Assembly: GCA_018697195.1 (NCBI GenBank)
Contig: JAGMWU010000029.1
Location: forward strand, 124,001 to 188,000
Source of the DNA: Certhia americana
Taxonomy: Eukaryota; Chordata; Aves; Passeriformes; Certhiidae
Length of the DNA stretch: 64,000 nucleotides
Reading direction: 5' to 3'
Within the stretch, counting starts at the first letter, position 1, and every line of letters begins with the position of its first letter. Shown here piece by piece: positions 48,801-61,461 of the stretch. The position numbers and the translations under genes are program-made. The notes beneath the pieces were generated by a model, which saw only the letters and a program-made list of their open reading frames with translations, ran no database searches and was not told the DNA's origin.

Positions 48801-49125
48801 CAGAATCAGTCAGGGTGGAAAAGAGCTGCAGGTTCATCTGGCACCAACCTGTGTCAGATCCCCACCTTCTCTCCAGCCCAGAGCACTTGGACACCTCCAG
48901 GAATGGGGACTCCATCACCTCCCTGGGCAGCCCCTTCCAAGATCCGACCATATCTTCCATGGAGAAATTCCTCCTGATGTCCAATTTGAACTTCTCTGGC
49001 ACAACCTGAAGCCGTTTCCTCATTTTCCCCTTTTTACTGGGAGCAGAGCCTGATCCCCACCTTCCTACAACCTCCTTCAGGGAGCTGTAGAGGGCATCAA
49101 TTCTCCCCTGAGCTTCACCAGCCGG
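48801..49125 (-). mobile_element. CR1 LINE fragment, antisense on plus
   Basis: 'cagaatcagtcagggtggaa', 'ttggacacctccaggaatgg', 'ctggcacaacctgaagccgt' and 'cttcctacaacctccttcag' appear in reverse-complement CR1 order over about 325 bp. It starts at the 3' tail and reaches the end of the CR1 reading frame. The 139- and 142-codon frames on the two strands here are repeat-derived. Confidence 0.87.
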
Positions 49126-49305
49126 ATAAAATCCAGTGCCCAAGCAGAGATAAACCAGACAACCCTGAGAGGGCAAATCTCTGCTCTCTGAGGGCATTCC
49201 TGTCTCTATTTCTTAACACCACAGCCCATCATAATAGGTTGATGCCAACTGGCACCAAGTTAAATGAAATTCCCTGACTTGAGACTTAGATCCAAAGATA
49301 AGGGG

Positions 49306-49330
49306 AAAAAAAAAAAAAAAAAAAAAAAAA
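49306..49330. repeat. Homopolymer A run (A25)
   Basis: Twenty-five uninterrupted A; no retrogene body was recognised upstream. Confidence 0.95.
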
Positions 49331-51508
49331 GGAGATTTCACTGTTTGCAAGTGCTAAGACATTTATAAGGTTCCTAAACAAGTCTCCGTGGGACGTGCAG
49401 GTTCTCATGGCACTTGGCTCTTGAAAGTTCTATTTCTCTGTCTCTCAGGAACCGAAAACCTCCTAAACAGGGAGCTACTGGTGCAGCAGGTGGAGTCCTG
49501 ACTGTGTTTTGTTGAGCTGGAAGCGGAGGATATTACTGCCATGGCACTTGGCCCCTTCCTGTTCCAGCCCTTGCAAACTGCACAGGAGTTAAGTGACCAG
49601 AACTTGTAGGAACAGGAGAAATCATGTTAAATTAAACAGAGCGAGAAATGGGGGTGTTTGGGCAACAGGAGCCTTTTACAATATTATTTGGCTGTTTCAG
49701 GAGAGAGCAGCAGGGTGGAGGAAATCCAGTGCTCCTGCTGCTATTCCTGACAAAACAGGGAAAGGTAACACACAGAGAGGAGGTGATACAGCAGGAGCTG
49801 GGGGGAACACAGCCCTTGGCTCCCCAGGAAGCTGAAGAAGCAAACAAAAAGCAATGAAAACATCTGATTGAGTCTTCCTGATACCCAAAGCAAAAGGATG
49901 CGTCAAAACCTAAATCAAACATGTGCCCTGCTCACGGAGATGGGGTTGATGAGGAGCCAACAGGATCTGCCTGCATCCTCCTGTGTTAAGAGAAAACCCT
50001 CCTGTGCCCTGGGCCAGGCTCCCCATGGCATTCCAGGGTCAATGAGGGAGCTGTTCTAGGCACAGGATCCATCCTGGGCATCCCAAAATCCCATCCAGCT
50101 CTTGGAAGCTACATGGTCTCTCCACTCATGGGGTTGTACTTCAGTTTTAAGATATCAATGAAATAACGTAAACACTTCTTTTACTGTTCTCAGAGCTGTT
50201 CATTTGGTGAGACAGAAGCAGAACAAGTTGAGCTAAAGGTTGAGGTTTTAAATGACATTTCTCCTGCATTTCATGTTATTTTTGCCCACATAGCTCTTGA
50301 GTTCAGTCCAGTGAAGTGAAACAATCTGAAGTTACATCCCTGGACTGAGAACAGCCTCCTTCTTTAAGGAAGGAATTCCATGCAAATTCTTTTGCATTTT
50401 CCTTTCACACTTTGGTTTTTGCAGCAGAAAAAACAGTGCAGGGTTATTTATAATGCAGGTGGCAGGATTGGCCTTGGCTTTGACAAAAAGTCATTTTCAA
50501 TTTTCACCCTAAAGGACTTTGGAAAATTTCAGTATGAATAAGTTTATTATTTTAATAATAATAACAGGTGATACTGTGCTGTGTGATATGAAAATAGGGG
50601 TGTCCTGTGTATTTTAGCAGCTGAACCAACACACCTTGTATTTGAAATTCCCTTTCTAGTGCATATATTTTAAATTGCTGGCCTTGAGCAGACTGAAAGC
50701 ATTGCTGTGACCTCTGCTGTTTGGGACTATTGGTAATAACAATGATTTGGGAATCTTTTTGTGGTCCCCTGATGAAAGTGAATGCATAATTACAAATTTG
50801 AATTAATCATGTTGCCGTGGAGTTAAGTAAGATGCCAAAGGCTAAATGAGTCCCCCAGGGGTGGTGATACAGCTGAAAATAAACCACAAATATTTTCACC
50901 TTTGTGCCTTCCTCTGTCCTCAGGTTTGTTGTGTCTGGACCCCACAGTCTGGGGGAAGAGACTTTTCCATGGAAAATGTGTGGCCAAAGAGCTGAAGAGC
51001 TTTTGGAGAGCTCCAGAATCCTCAAGGAAGTTCTATAAACACACTCCTGTAAATCCACTTAATTTATGTACTTGAGGTGACCAATTAGAGAAAACAGCCC
51101 AGTGACAAACTTGTAATTAGAGAAAATTAGCCAATCCACTAATTGGAGTCACAATCCATCTAGAGAATTTATATATTAAAACACCCAAGTACTTACAGGA
51201 ATTTCAAGGGGGAAGCCAAGGAATTATTTTCTTTCCCTTTACAAGGGGAGATAACATGTGGAAGCTTGGACTTCCTAAGGGTCTGGAAGTGGTGTAAAGG
51301 TGAATTTTTGTCATGCTTTTCTTACTTCTTAAAGCTGGCACAGCTCTTGGGATGACAGCTCAGAACCAGTGAACTCCTTGGAAAGGAATTTTTGTTTGGT
51401 TTGTGACCCAGTGGAATTCCTGGTGTGAGTTTGAACAGGTTGTGACAAATATCACATGTTGATATTAAGTGTTTTTCCCCAGATATATTTGAAATATTAT
51501 TTTCCCAT

Positions 51509-51524
51509 TAATAATAATAATAAC

Positions 51525-51560
<36 letters not shown>
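51509..51560. repeat. (AAT)n trinucleotide microsatellite
   Basis: About 17 AAT units with one or two AAC interruptions near 51523 and at the 3' end. It is a likely polymorphic short tandem repeat. Confidence 0.95.
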
Positions 51561-51562
<2 letters not shown>

Positions 51563-52489
51563 CATTTAACTTAGATCTGTATTAGTTATTACTGTAATTT
51601 ATCATTTGGAATAAATAAGCTCTTCATTTGCATTCCTGCAAAATTTTTGTGTCTATCTTTAACAGGAGCAAAAAAATGAGGGGAAGCAGAGGTGGTTGTG
51701 CTTAGCTGCAGTTATTTTTGACACAGTGTGTAATTATGTCAGTAATTCCATTTAGTGTATGTGAATGCAGTAAATGAAATAAATGCAGGAGTGGCTTCCC
51801 TTGTACAAGTATCCCAGCCTCCTGACTGGGATGGAAAAGATGTAATTTTCACTCTTCCAGGTTTGTCCTCTATTCTACGAGAGCCCATTTATACAATAAA
51901 TGGAGTTACTGGTTTAAATAAAAGTGAAAAATAAAGGAATTAGGGCATTTCGGGAAGGAAGAGCTGCAATGTGAACAGAAATGGTGCTGCCAATGATGCT
52001 CCATTTTGTAAAAAGCTGATGGTATAAACAGAAAAGAAGTGGGAAAAAAGCTTGTGGGGGTTAGTTCACGTACCCAGCTGCCTGAACTTTTATTCTCTCT
52101 CCAACAAAAACCAGACCAGTATCAAAGACAAAGCCAAGGTACCACCAGAAATGATTTACACTTATTTTTTTTTTCCTTGAAAAGCATCACAAAAGAGAGA
52201 TTGAGAACTTCAGAGAGCTGCCTTGGAGATTGAGATATTTATCCAGAGAAGCACAAGTAAATTGGGGACGTTCATTCCCTACCTGCTCCTCATTCTTCAG
52301 GAAATTGTCCTTAAATGAAGGAAAGGGCACATTAAAGGATTATGGATCATTCTTTCCTCTCCAAACGAGAAGAGTCAGGAATCCAGCAGATTCCTGAGTC
52401 TGGATCAGATGCAGGTGTAAGGACAGCTCCAGACTGTGGTTTAGTTGTTCATGCGAGCCTGTCATTATATTGGGGCCTTTGGAACCCTT

Positions 52490-52727
52490 AAAACAAACCC
52501 AACCCAACCCAACCAAAAAAAAAAAAAAACCAAAAAAACCCAAACCCCCAAACAAACAAAAAAAAAAATGACAAAACCCCAAACCAACCCAAACAAAAAA
52601 CTAGAGAAACTAGAAAAAAAACCCCAAAACAACAAAAAAACCCCCAAACCAAATTAAAAAAAAACAACAAAACAAAACAAAGCAATCAAAAACATAAGAA
52701 GAAAAAAAAGGAAGAAGAAAAAGAAGT
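52490..52727. repeat. A/C-rich low-complexity tract
   Basis: About 240 bp with almost no G or T on the plus strand: (CCCAA)n at about 52497-52513, then A runs broken by C runs, and a purine-rich GAAGAA end. On the minus strand the first part gives three G3 runs and one G2 run with TT loops, a G-quadruplex-like pattern. Lys/Pro-rich and Phe/Gly-rich open frames here are compositional artefacts. Confidence 0.9.
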
Positions 52728-55700
52728 GTGTCCTATCTTTAGTGGGGTTTTGCTTGTTTGTGGGTTGTTTGTTTTTAGTTTTGCATTCAGAGTGCAATAC
52801 TGTCCATTGTGGGTGTTTTATCTCTCCAAGAAGTTTGCCAAAAAGTAGGTTAAATACATTAAAATTCTATCTCCTCAGCAGCTTTCTCATGGCTTCAGTG
52901 ATCTCTGGTTGGGTTTTTTTGGGGGAGGTGGACACAACTCTGGCAAGGGCTGGAGGTGAATTGGTTTTAGTCGTTGAATGCCTGATGAATTGTGCTGGAA
53001 TGTGGCAATTTGGAGCAGATTTTTCTGTAATTCTTCAAACATTTGTGCAAAGCAAAACCTCTCAAAGTGGAAAACTCCAAGGAGTGAAAGCCCCGAGTAA
53101 CACAGGGCATTCTTGGATTGACTTTTCCAATGGAAGCAGAATTAGGAAACTGCCCAGCCCTGGAATAGGGTTTATTTAAGACTTGTGAGCTAATTTGTCT
53201 GACGTTATTCAGTGTCTCATTTCACACCCGGTTCCATTTAAATCACAAGCAGAGCAGTGGCATTTAAAGCTTTTTTCTGATATATTTATTAGTGGTGAAA
53301 CACTTGCATCGTAATTCTCTTTGTCCTTGCATTTAGCACATGCAAAGTTCACATGAAAATACACAAAGTTTTGGAGTAATTCTTGCTGTTCTGTATTTCT
53401 CTCATTCCCTGAGCAATATTTTGTCGTCCCTGTGTTTATTTTGCCCTCCCTATTTTTGATGCGTATCTGCAACGAGCAGTGAGCAGCCATCCAGTGTGGG
53501 CTGGCTCTTATTTCAGGAAGAGTTATGCAAACACATTTTTCCTGTTTACCCAAGCAAGGTTTGAGTTGCACTGACTTCCCCTACAAAGCAAAGTGGAAAC
53601 CAGCACGGGGATAAAAGTGGGGGAATAAAAAGATGAGGGATGATAAAAGTGCCATTTTTCCTCTTAAGAACAAAGCTGTTTTACACTTTGCCACAAACCC
53701 CTGCTTGGTAATATATTTAGAATGATTTAGGAGTGCTTTAGCTTTTTAGGGGTGGATTGCAGGATTTCTGGAGCTGTGCAGCTTCTGTAGAGCTTTGAAT
53801 AAATGAAATACTATCTTAGCTATTGTCCTCCATTACTGAACTATCAGAGACACTCTTAATCTTTAATGTTCTTACTCTGACAACAGCCCTGGGACTCAGG
53901 CAAGTTCTATTATTCCTTTCACACATAAAGAACAGAGGAACAAAGAGGCTCAGACTGGGATTTTCTTCTCAGGCTGCTTGCCTTGGTTTAAGTAAGAACT
54001 CTCATCTCAAGTCTTCTCTCTGCATAGAAGTTTGTTAGTGGTGCAGTATCAATTGAGGCAACATCTAAATTCCTTTTAAAAATAATTAGGAAGGTCAGGA
54101 TGTAAGGCTGAAGTCAGTGGAAGTGAAATGATTTCTTTCTGTATGGAATGTTTTGGTTAAAGTAATTGAAATTAAAATTACTTATTTTTAATACATTGTA
54201 TGAATTCTGTCTGCAGAAGGTAAATAGGGTCTGGCTGCTTTTTAGAGGAACTAATTTGGATTTAGGAGGATTATATGATGTGATGTGATGCGATGACTGG
54301 AATAAAAAATGGATGGCTTTTCCTTTGAATTATGAAATAATTCAAAGTGATTTTTCAAAGTATAAGAAGGTAGAACTGAGAAAGTTTAAAAGAAGAGGTG
54401 ATTACCCCTTTGGGTCATTGTATCACCAGACTGTAGGGGAAAAACCTGCACACTCCTCCAGTTTCCAGATTACCAAACCCTTCTGTGCTGGACTCGGACT
54501 GCCTGAACTTCCCTGAGATTTGCTGAGATGGTGAATAAAACCACATTCCCATTTCTGTTTGGGATTTTTTTTTTGTTTGTTTGTTTTGCCAGGTTTGCGT
54601 TCCTGTCCTACAAAATGACTTGTGGAGCTGCCCCCACTCCGGAGCCTTTCCCAGCTCCCTCAAACATCTACACAAATACAGGAATTTTCCATCTCTGCCA
54701 CACAACCTGATTGTACACTCCCAGTGGAGCCCTGATTCCAAGTGGGATTTCTCCTAGATAATAAACTCCACGCCCAGCTCATGGCTTTCATTATGGCTTG
54801 AACTTTGTGCCTGTTTTTGGTTCAGAAGAGTCTAAAGTTTTGTGCAGAGGTTTCTTTTTACCCAGCTCAGCAAATGCTTGCAGGTTTTCATAGATAATCC
54901 CAATTATGTCTCCAGAAATGAATTATGAGTGGTGATAGGAGCAGAATGAAGACACTCAGAGGTCCCTGAGGGGTTCAGCAGGGCAGTCCCAGTCCTGAGT
55001 CTAAAAGGGGAAGGTTAAAAAAACCCTTCATGCAGCAGCAGGGCTGGAGGCTGGGAAGAATTTGGGGGTATTTTAGGTGTATCCATGATGACTGATGCTG
55101 TTTGATCAGCCTTGCTTCCCTTCCAAACAGTTTTCCATCCAAATGGGACTTCGCAAGGGAAATGACTTCTTGTAAACAAGCTTTGGTTCTTTTTAATATG
55201 GAATAAAACTCCCTTTTTACACCAGACATTCTACCTGCAGCACCTTTTTGTGTCACCTTGCCCTGACCAAGGAGAGTGACTCCAAACTTGGATTTCTGCT
55301 CTAATCCATGCTGGGGCTCTACTGATCAAATCACTAATTTGCCTTTATCTTCCTATTTATTCAGTGGGACAAAAAAAAAAAAAAAAAAAAAGCATGAATT
55401 GATTTCTTAATTTGCTTTGAGATCCACTGATAAATGTTGTATCCATTGTCCATTACATAAGCAGGTGTTAAATAATAAATTCCACAATAATTATTTGTTA
55501 TGGCTGAGGGTTTTTTTTTTTTTTAAGGAATTCTGAGAAGACCAAGTGGCAGATTGCTGTAAATTTTCTGTTCTTCAGGGTGATTTTATCTTCAGAAACC
55601 TGAGAATTTCCAGGCACAAAGCTTCATTTTCTTTGCGGGAATGAGATGTCAGGGAAATGTCTCCTGCAGGTCACTCAGGCTGGATGGGATGACTTCATTC

Positions 55701-57020
55701 CTTCTGTGGCCATGACTCTTTTGCAGATGAGCCCCTGGATGTAGTAGGCAATGAAATGTCCTGGTGAGAGAGATTTTTGTTTTATTTCATGGGGCTTTCC
55801 TTCAATTTTTGATCAATCTGATGGTGGAGGGGAGGGAAATCCAAGCTGCTTTTGCATGGGAAAAGTTAAAATGCTGATAATATTGGCTGATTTTTATCAA
55901 TGGAGTTAAAAGGATTGTTTCCATTAACATTTGTTCATTTTCTCTTTCATTTGCAGCCCCTTTTGTGGTGCTGAAACCCAACTTTCTCCTTAGAGCCCAT
56001 GGAAATAGTCCACAAATGGATCTTTTTCCAGCCAGGTTATATTTCTTGCTGTTTCCTTTGCACTTTCCATTTGCTGTGCATCATTTATTGCTCTTGCAAA
56101 TGCAGATCTGCACTCAAATTCCTACTGTTGATGGATAAAGTTCTGTATCCTCAGCTTTTCTGGTCAAGAATTTCCAGCATAGAAGAATTTTTGTTTCAAG
56201 TCCTTGATATGTGAAACTTGGGACACTTTAGATGAATCAGAGCCTCCAAGAGCCTTTATTCTCTTTAATGTTTTTGCTTTACGTGTCTATGAATATCACT
56301 TTTATTTCTTCCCATATTTTTAAGGCAGCAGGAGGAATAAAAAATAAAGCCTGTCCTTCTACATAAAATGGCAGCAATTGAATGCATATTATTTGTGCAA
56401 GCAACAGCCTGAAATCCTATATTGGATTTAAAGCAGGCAGTGCCTTATGCAAAGTTTCAGGTACTTGAATGAAAGTAGAGCAGCACAGTTAAGGAACACA
56501 GTTTTAACAGCAAAAGGAGGTTTTTATGAGGATTTATTTTACATTCCCCACAATTATTATCCTGCTCAGCAGTGCACATTGCTTAGGCACTCCACAGTTC
56601 CATTAAAGGCACAGAATTTCAGTGCCAGGAATGGGAGTGTCAAAGCCTGGGATAGTAAGCATGGGATGAGAAGAGGTGGTTTGGGGCATCAGAAGAGAAA
56701 CTGCACTGAGTGAACACCTATTAAAACTCTACAGAGATTTTTGCTCGATTCCCTGGGGAAGTCCAAGGGACCTGGTCCCAGCAAAATCCTGACTGAGCCT
56801 CTTTGGGACTTCAGCTGGAGGTTTCTGAATGAAATTATTCATGGTCTGTAGAACAGTTCCCTCCTGAAGAGAAAATAAAACATCCCAAGTGCTTTAGATG
56901 GCAGCTTTGATGGTGCTGTGGCCAAGAAGTCTCAATTCAGTGTTTTACCTAAACAAGAGAAGGAGGAAACACCCACAGGCAAATCTGCCAGCTCTGGATC
57001 CTTCTGCGAGGAAAACCACC
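52728..57020. other. Long unique non-coding stretch
   Basis: About 4.3 kb with A21 (55371-55391), T14 (55511-55524) and a short GATGT repeat at about 54276-54295. Open frames of 145 (52742-53179, plus) and 120 codons (53209-53571, minus) have no recognised domain. No mobile element was recognised. Confidence 0.45.
55371..55391. repeat. Homopolymer A run (A21)
   Basis: Twenty-one uninterrupted A in unique sequence. Confidence 0.95.
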
Positions 57021-57285
57021 ATGTTTGGGTTCAAATAGAAAGAGGCAAAATTAGGTGAGATAAATGGAAATTCCTCCCTGTGAGGGTGGTGAGGGTCTGG
57101 GATGGAATTCCCAGAGAAGCTGTGGCTGCCCCTGGAACCCCGAAAGTGTCCAAGGCCAGGTGGGATGGGGGTTGGAGCAACCTTGGACAGTGGAAGGTGT
57201 CCCTGCCCATGGCAAGGGTGCACTGGATGGGATTTAAGGTCCCTTGAACCCAAACCATCCCACGATTCCATGATATTCTGGATTG
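57021..57285 (+). mobile_element. CR1 LINE 3'-end fragment, sense on plus
   Basis: 'aaattcctccctgtgagggt', 'gtgtccaaggccaggtggga', 'ggtgtccctgcccatggcaa' and a tail 'cacgattccatgatattctg' follow in sense order. It is the same CR1 type as the copy at 615-985. The antisense frames of 115 and 122 codons here are repeat translations. Confidence 0.88.
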
Positions 57286-60204
57286 GTTGCACCAGTATTT
57301 GTGTTCAGTCACTCCCAGGTTTAACAGGAACCACAAATGCTCAGTGTGGAGAAGAGAGTTTGGAAATCTGTTGGAAAATGATGGAAGTGTCAAACACATT
57401 CATGTAGAACATTCACTGCCCCTGTGACACATTTTCTATTGAATGAAGTTTGCAAAAAATTCCATCAATGGAATAATGAACAGAAATAATGAAGACCTGT
57501 TTAACCCAACTTCTTGTTTGCAACACGTGAATATGAAGCTGCAGATTGAAGCTATTGGAAGGTGGATTCTGGGAACCTTTGCTGACTATGGAAACAGAGA
57601 ACAGCTTTTCAGCTTCCCCCTTGCCCCTTTCTCCTCAAAGGCGTTTACAAATGTCTTTTTTAGCCACAGGAAATCCCTTCCCAGGAGCTGGAGAGGTGTG
57701 AAATGTATTCCTTCTAAAGCAACATCTGGGATCCTCAGCCAGCAGGGATGCTGGATATTCTGAGCAGAATTATAATTATTTTCAGGCGGGAGTAGGAGCT
57801 GTTTGACTCTCAGGGTAGGAAGACTGAGGCCACAAATTATTCCAGATATTTGCAGTTTCCCTGCTCCAGGTTGACTTTTTCTATCTGTTCAGCTGCTTGC
57901 TTGAGTGTGTTTAGATTTTAAAAAAAGGAGGAAAACCACCTACATAGTAAAGTCTTCAGTTAATCAGAATTTGATTAGAATAAAAGCCCAAGAATCATCA
58001 TATAGTGTGTTTTTTAGATTAGTTGTTAACTAGAAGGATCCTGTTGTATATTGAAATAATTGCAGTAAACAACACAGCTGGGAAAAAAAAAAAAAAATTC
58101 AGATTTTCCACCATGAAAATGTAAACCTGGAGCTTGTTTCTATCTCTCTGTGCTAATTGCTGCACTGTAATTTATTGTTTTTTTAATTTGTAATTTATTT
58201 CTCACTTTAAGTTATGTAAATACCTGACATTTGCACCTAGGGAAGCACATCCCTGTCCTAGGAATGTTTTAGACCAGAAGAAAAAAGTATTTGGAATACT
58301 AAATCCCTGTGTCTTGTACCCTGGCCGTGTCCTGGATATTTCAGCCTCTGGTTTTCCCCCCCGGCTCAGGTGAAATCAGGTGGCTCTGGGAACTCTGGGT
58401 TAGTGGCAGAGCCAGCAAGAGACTCCCTGCTCCTGTGAGGGTCTGGAGATTTTGCAAAAACTCATTTACTTCGGAAATTTTTGGGCCAAAGCATTTTTGC
58501 TGCTCTCTAAAGTCACTCCCCTCTGCATTTCCCTCCAGTTCAGTATTGCTGGGTGATTAAAAATAACATTCATGTGTTAATAGTCTCCTTAGGAGCAAAG
58601 TTCTCCACTTCTGCCTCCTTTTCCTCACCCCTTGGTGTAAAAACCTCTGACGTCGAGGTGAAACTCTGATGTCCATGCTGAAGCTTTACACCCCTCCCAA
58701 ATTTGGACACAAACGTGGTCTTCCAGGAATGAGAAATTGCTGCAATAGTTTATTTTATAACTTCATGGATGAACATTTTCACTTGAAGTGAAACTACTGG
58801 ATAGAGCAGAAGTGGTTCAAGGTGCAGCACTGGAGAGATTCCTGCACATTCCTGAGAAACAGGAATTTGCAGTGGTACTACATTGGTCTGGGAATGGCTT
58901 CTCCATCTTCAAATCTGAGCTCTTTAAGTGATTTGTAAACCTCTTGCTGTTACCCTGCTGTTTGCAACGTAACTAAAAGAAAATAATCTGTGTGACGTGT
59001 GGCATCCTAGCAAAGAAATTCCAACAGGAAAGGTTGAAATCCTCATGATTTAGTCAAACTTTAAGCAAAATGCTCAATGCTGAAAGAAACTCTTTCCTGC
59101 CATTTAGGAGCTGGACATTTCAGCTTTTATTTTGATGCCATAAAGTTGCAAGATTTCCTGAAAAAAATGTCACGAGAATGTGAACATTCAACAGCTTGGA
59201 CAACTCCAGTTATGTCTGTGTGGCCCTGTGGCAAATCCATACCCCCAAAATCAGGTGCAGGACTCCTTCTCGAGTAGAAATATTAAGCTTTTCCACTGCT
59301 GTGATTCCAAATCCATCTTTAGCAAGAGATGGCAAAGTAAAATATTGAACCTGCTTGTCTTTTATGACCTTGGCAGTGATAAAACATCTCATCTCTGTTG
59401 TGTTAGAATGTTGAAATATGTATTTAATGTCCCTCATAAATGAGTGGGGTTTTGCAGGTGGGAATTTCAGGCTGAAAAAGGGGAAAAAATTAATTGGTTT
59501 TTTTTTTTTGAACCTTGGAATGTAATGGTCCAAGTAAATGCTAAACCCACATGTGCAGATGTAACTGGGACCAGTGATTTAGTCAGTACATTTTTAATAT
59601 CAAAAGGACATTAACAGTAGCTTTTAAGAAATTGATTTGCAGTCAGTACAATTTTTTAAAAATGAAAAATAATTCAAATTTATAGGGCCTGGTTGAACTG
59701 CTCTGAATGTGGAGCCTCCTGGGTCACAGGGGATGAAAGAGGAACTGATAATTGATGTGATCCTCTGCACCCACAGGTACTCCCAGAAATCAGCTGCAGC
59801 TTTGGGATTTGAAAAGAAATTGTTTTACATAGTTTTTAGTGGGTTTTAGTGGTATTTAGTTATTTTCAAAATGGTTTTAAGAGTTGCAATACACCACGCC
59901 AGCAAATTATTAATTGTATTTAGAGATGCATGAGTTTAATGGGCTTAATGTCAAGTATTGGTAGTGGGCAGGTATTAAATATGAGGCTGACATTTGGATT
60001 TGGTTTCCAGCTCTCCTACAGATCCCTCCCCAAATCTGTTCCAAATGAATTAAATGCTGCAAGAAAAAATTAATCCTATTTAAGAGGGGATTTAGTGAAA
60101 TTTTAAAGATTTTTCCAGAGTCAGGCCCAAAGGGAACCAAAATTCTTTAAACTCGAGGAAGATTTTGAAGCCCTGCAGCCTTCTCAGATAGGTGTTTCTT
60201 AATT

Positions 60205-60246
60205 TATAATAATAAATTATTATATATATAATAATTTATAATAATA
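60205..60246. repeat. A/T-only palindrome, possible cruciform
   Basis: Bases 60212-60239 form a perfect 28-bp palindrome made only of A and T. With two mismatches the symmetry extends to 60205-60246. Confidence 0.9.
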
Positions 60247-60349
60247 TAATAAACTGTAGTCTCCCCCTTTTTTTCCTCAAATTACAATCAAATTGTTTCA
60301 TTGCAAGAGATGAGAGTTTTATCTCAATTTAGAACTGACGAACAGAGAT

Positions 60350-60369
60350 CTAAATTGATCTCAATTTAG
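60350..60369. repeat. Small inverted repeat with a nearby direct copy
   Basis: CTAAATTGA and TCAATTTAG are perfect 9-bp arms around a 2-nt spacer. ATCTCAATTTAGA occurs at 60321-60333 and again at 60358-60370. Confidence 0.85.
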
Positions 60370-60960
60370 AGTTTTCCTTGAGATATCCCTTTCGAGGTGA
60401 ATTGTCCTCCCCAAACATTAAAGGCAGTGAAATGAGCTGGAGTAGTCAGCCTGTGACTTTGATCATAAAACAGATGCTTTTTCATTAAGTTTAGGCATAA
60501 AACCAAAATTCTTCAGCTTTGGGAATAGGCTGGAGTTGTGAAAAGCCTAATTGTGTCTTTTTTGGGGGGGGGAAATAAAAGGTTTTGTCACTATAGGTCT
60601 GTGATTTTAGGGCGAAAAAGACAAGATTTGGAGGGTTCTGCCCGGCCTGTATCCTTTTATTATCCTGCTAATCCATGCAATTCCTCACATCTACCTACCC
60701 ATTCGCCTGCCCTCACCTCAAGGGTCCTCAGATATTAGGTGTACTTCATCTGGCTCTCCAAAAACTTCTAAATAATCATTTTGCAGCGAGAGAAGAAAAA
60801 TTATCCCTCAGCCTGCCAGGTCCAGCCCTGGACCTGAGGTTTGTTTTCTGAGTAAAACAACTTTATTAATGATCTGCTGCTCACTGCATGTTAAGGGGTG
60901 TTTTGGGGTAAATAAGCTGTATTTAAGTTACAGACACTTCAAAGTTGCACAAAATAAAAT

Positions 60961-61031
60961 CTGGGGGGGTTGTGGGGATTTTTTTTGGTGGTTTGTTTTT
61001 TGTTTTGGTTTGGTTTTGGTTTTATTTTATT
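60961..61031 (+). repeat. G/T-rich low-complexity tract
   Basis: G7 and G4 runs are followed by T8 and repeated GGTTT units; the plus strand is nearly free of A and C. It is similar in kind to the tract at 8686-8780. Confidence 0.85.
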
Positions 61032-61437
61032 TCCAGGCCTAGAGTAGGATTACACAGCAAAGCAGAGAGATTGTACTTGTCAAAAAAAATGACAGTTTTT
61101 CCAAGAAATCCATACTGCAAGAGCTGGAGAAGGATCAGCTGAGTTTTCCATTATTGGAAAAGCAGATTTATGAGGCATTTGAAGGGGTACTTACATTACA
61201 AGGTAAGTCTGGGAAGAACAGAGCAATGGGGAAAAGAGAAAGGCAGCTGAAAATGCATTTCTTGGGAAACAACAACAAAATTTAGGAAGAACCCTAATGG
61301 TGGGGGAGAGAATATCACTATCTGGGAGGGAAAACCAAGACCAAGGTGTTTTTAGAAGGTCAGTTCTGCCTAAATCTTTGTCGTTCCAAACCAGTGGATT
61401 CTGACTCAGAGAAATTCCGTTGGGCTGAATTATCTCC

Positions 61438-61461
61438 AAAAAAAAAAAAAAAGAAAAAAAA
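61438..61461. repeat. A-rich run (A15 G A8)
   Basis: Fifteen A, one G, then eight A. Confidence 0.9.

Larger units (their letters stand above)
49126..52489. other. Unique non-coding sequence with simple repeats
   Basis: About 3.4 kb. It contains A25 (49306-49330) and the (AAT)n array (51509-51560). Open frames of up to 96 codons overlap in five frames at 49593-49922, the mark of a low-stop-density patch and not of a gene. Confidence 0.5.

Noticed and set aside
48634..49197. 139- and 142-codon frames on opposite strands
   Set aside because: They cover the minus-strand CR1 fragment at 48801-49125 and are repeat translations.
52465..52685. Lys/Pro-rich and Phe/Gly-rich open frames
   Set aside because: They are direct translations of the A/C-rich low-complexity tract.
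52742..53179. 145-codon plus-strand open frame
   Set aside because: It starts in a G/T-rich low-complexity tail that gives the hydrophobic N-terminus. The rest matches no family I know.
53209..53571. 120-codon Cys-containing minus-strand frame as a small secreted protein
   Set aside because: No signal peptide at its start, and the cysteine spacing fits no known fold. The underlying DNA looks like ordinary unique sequence.
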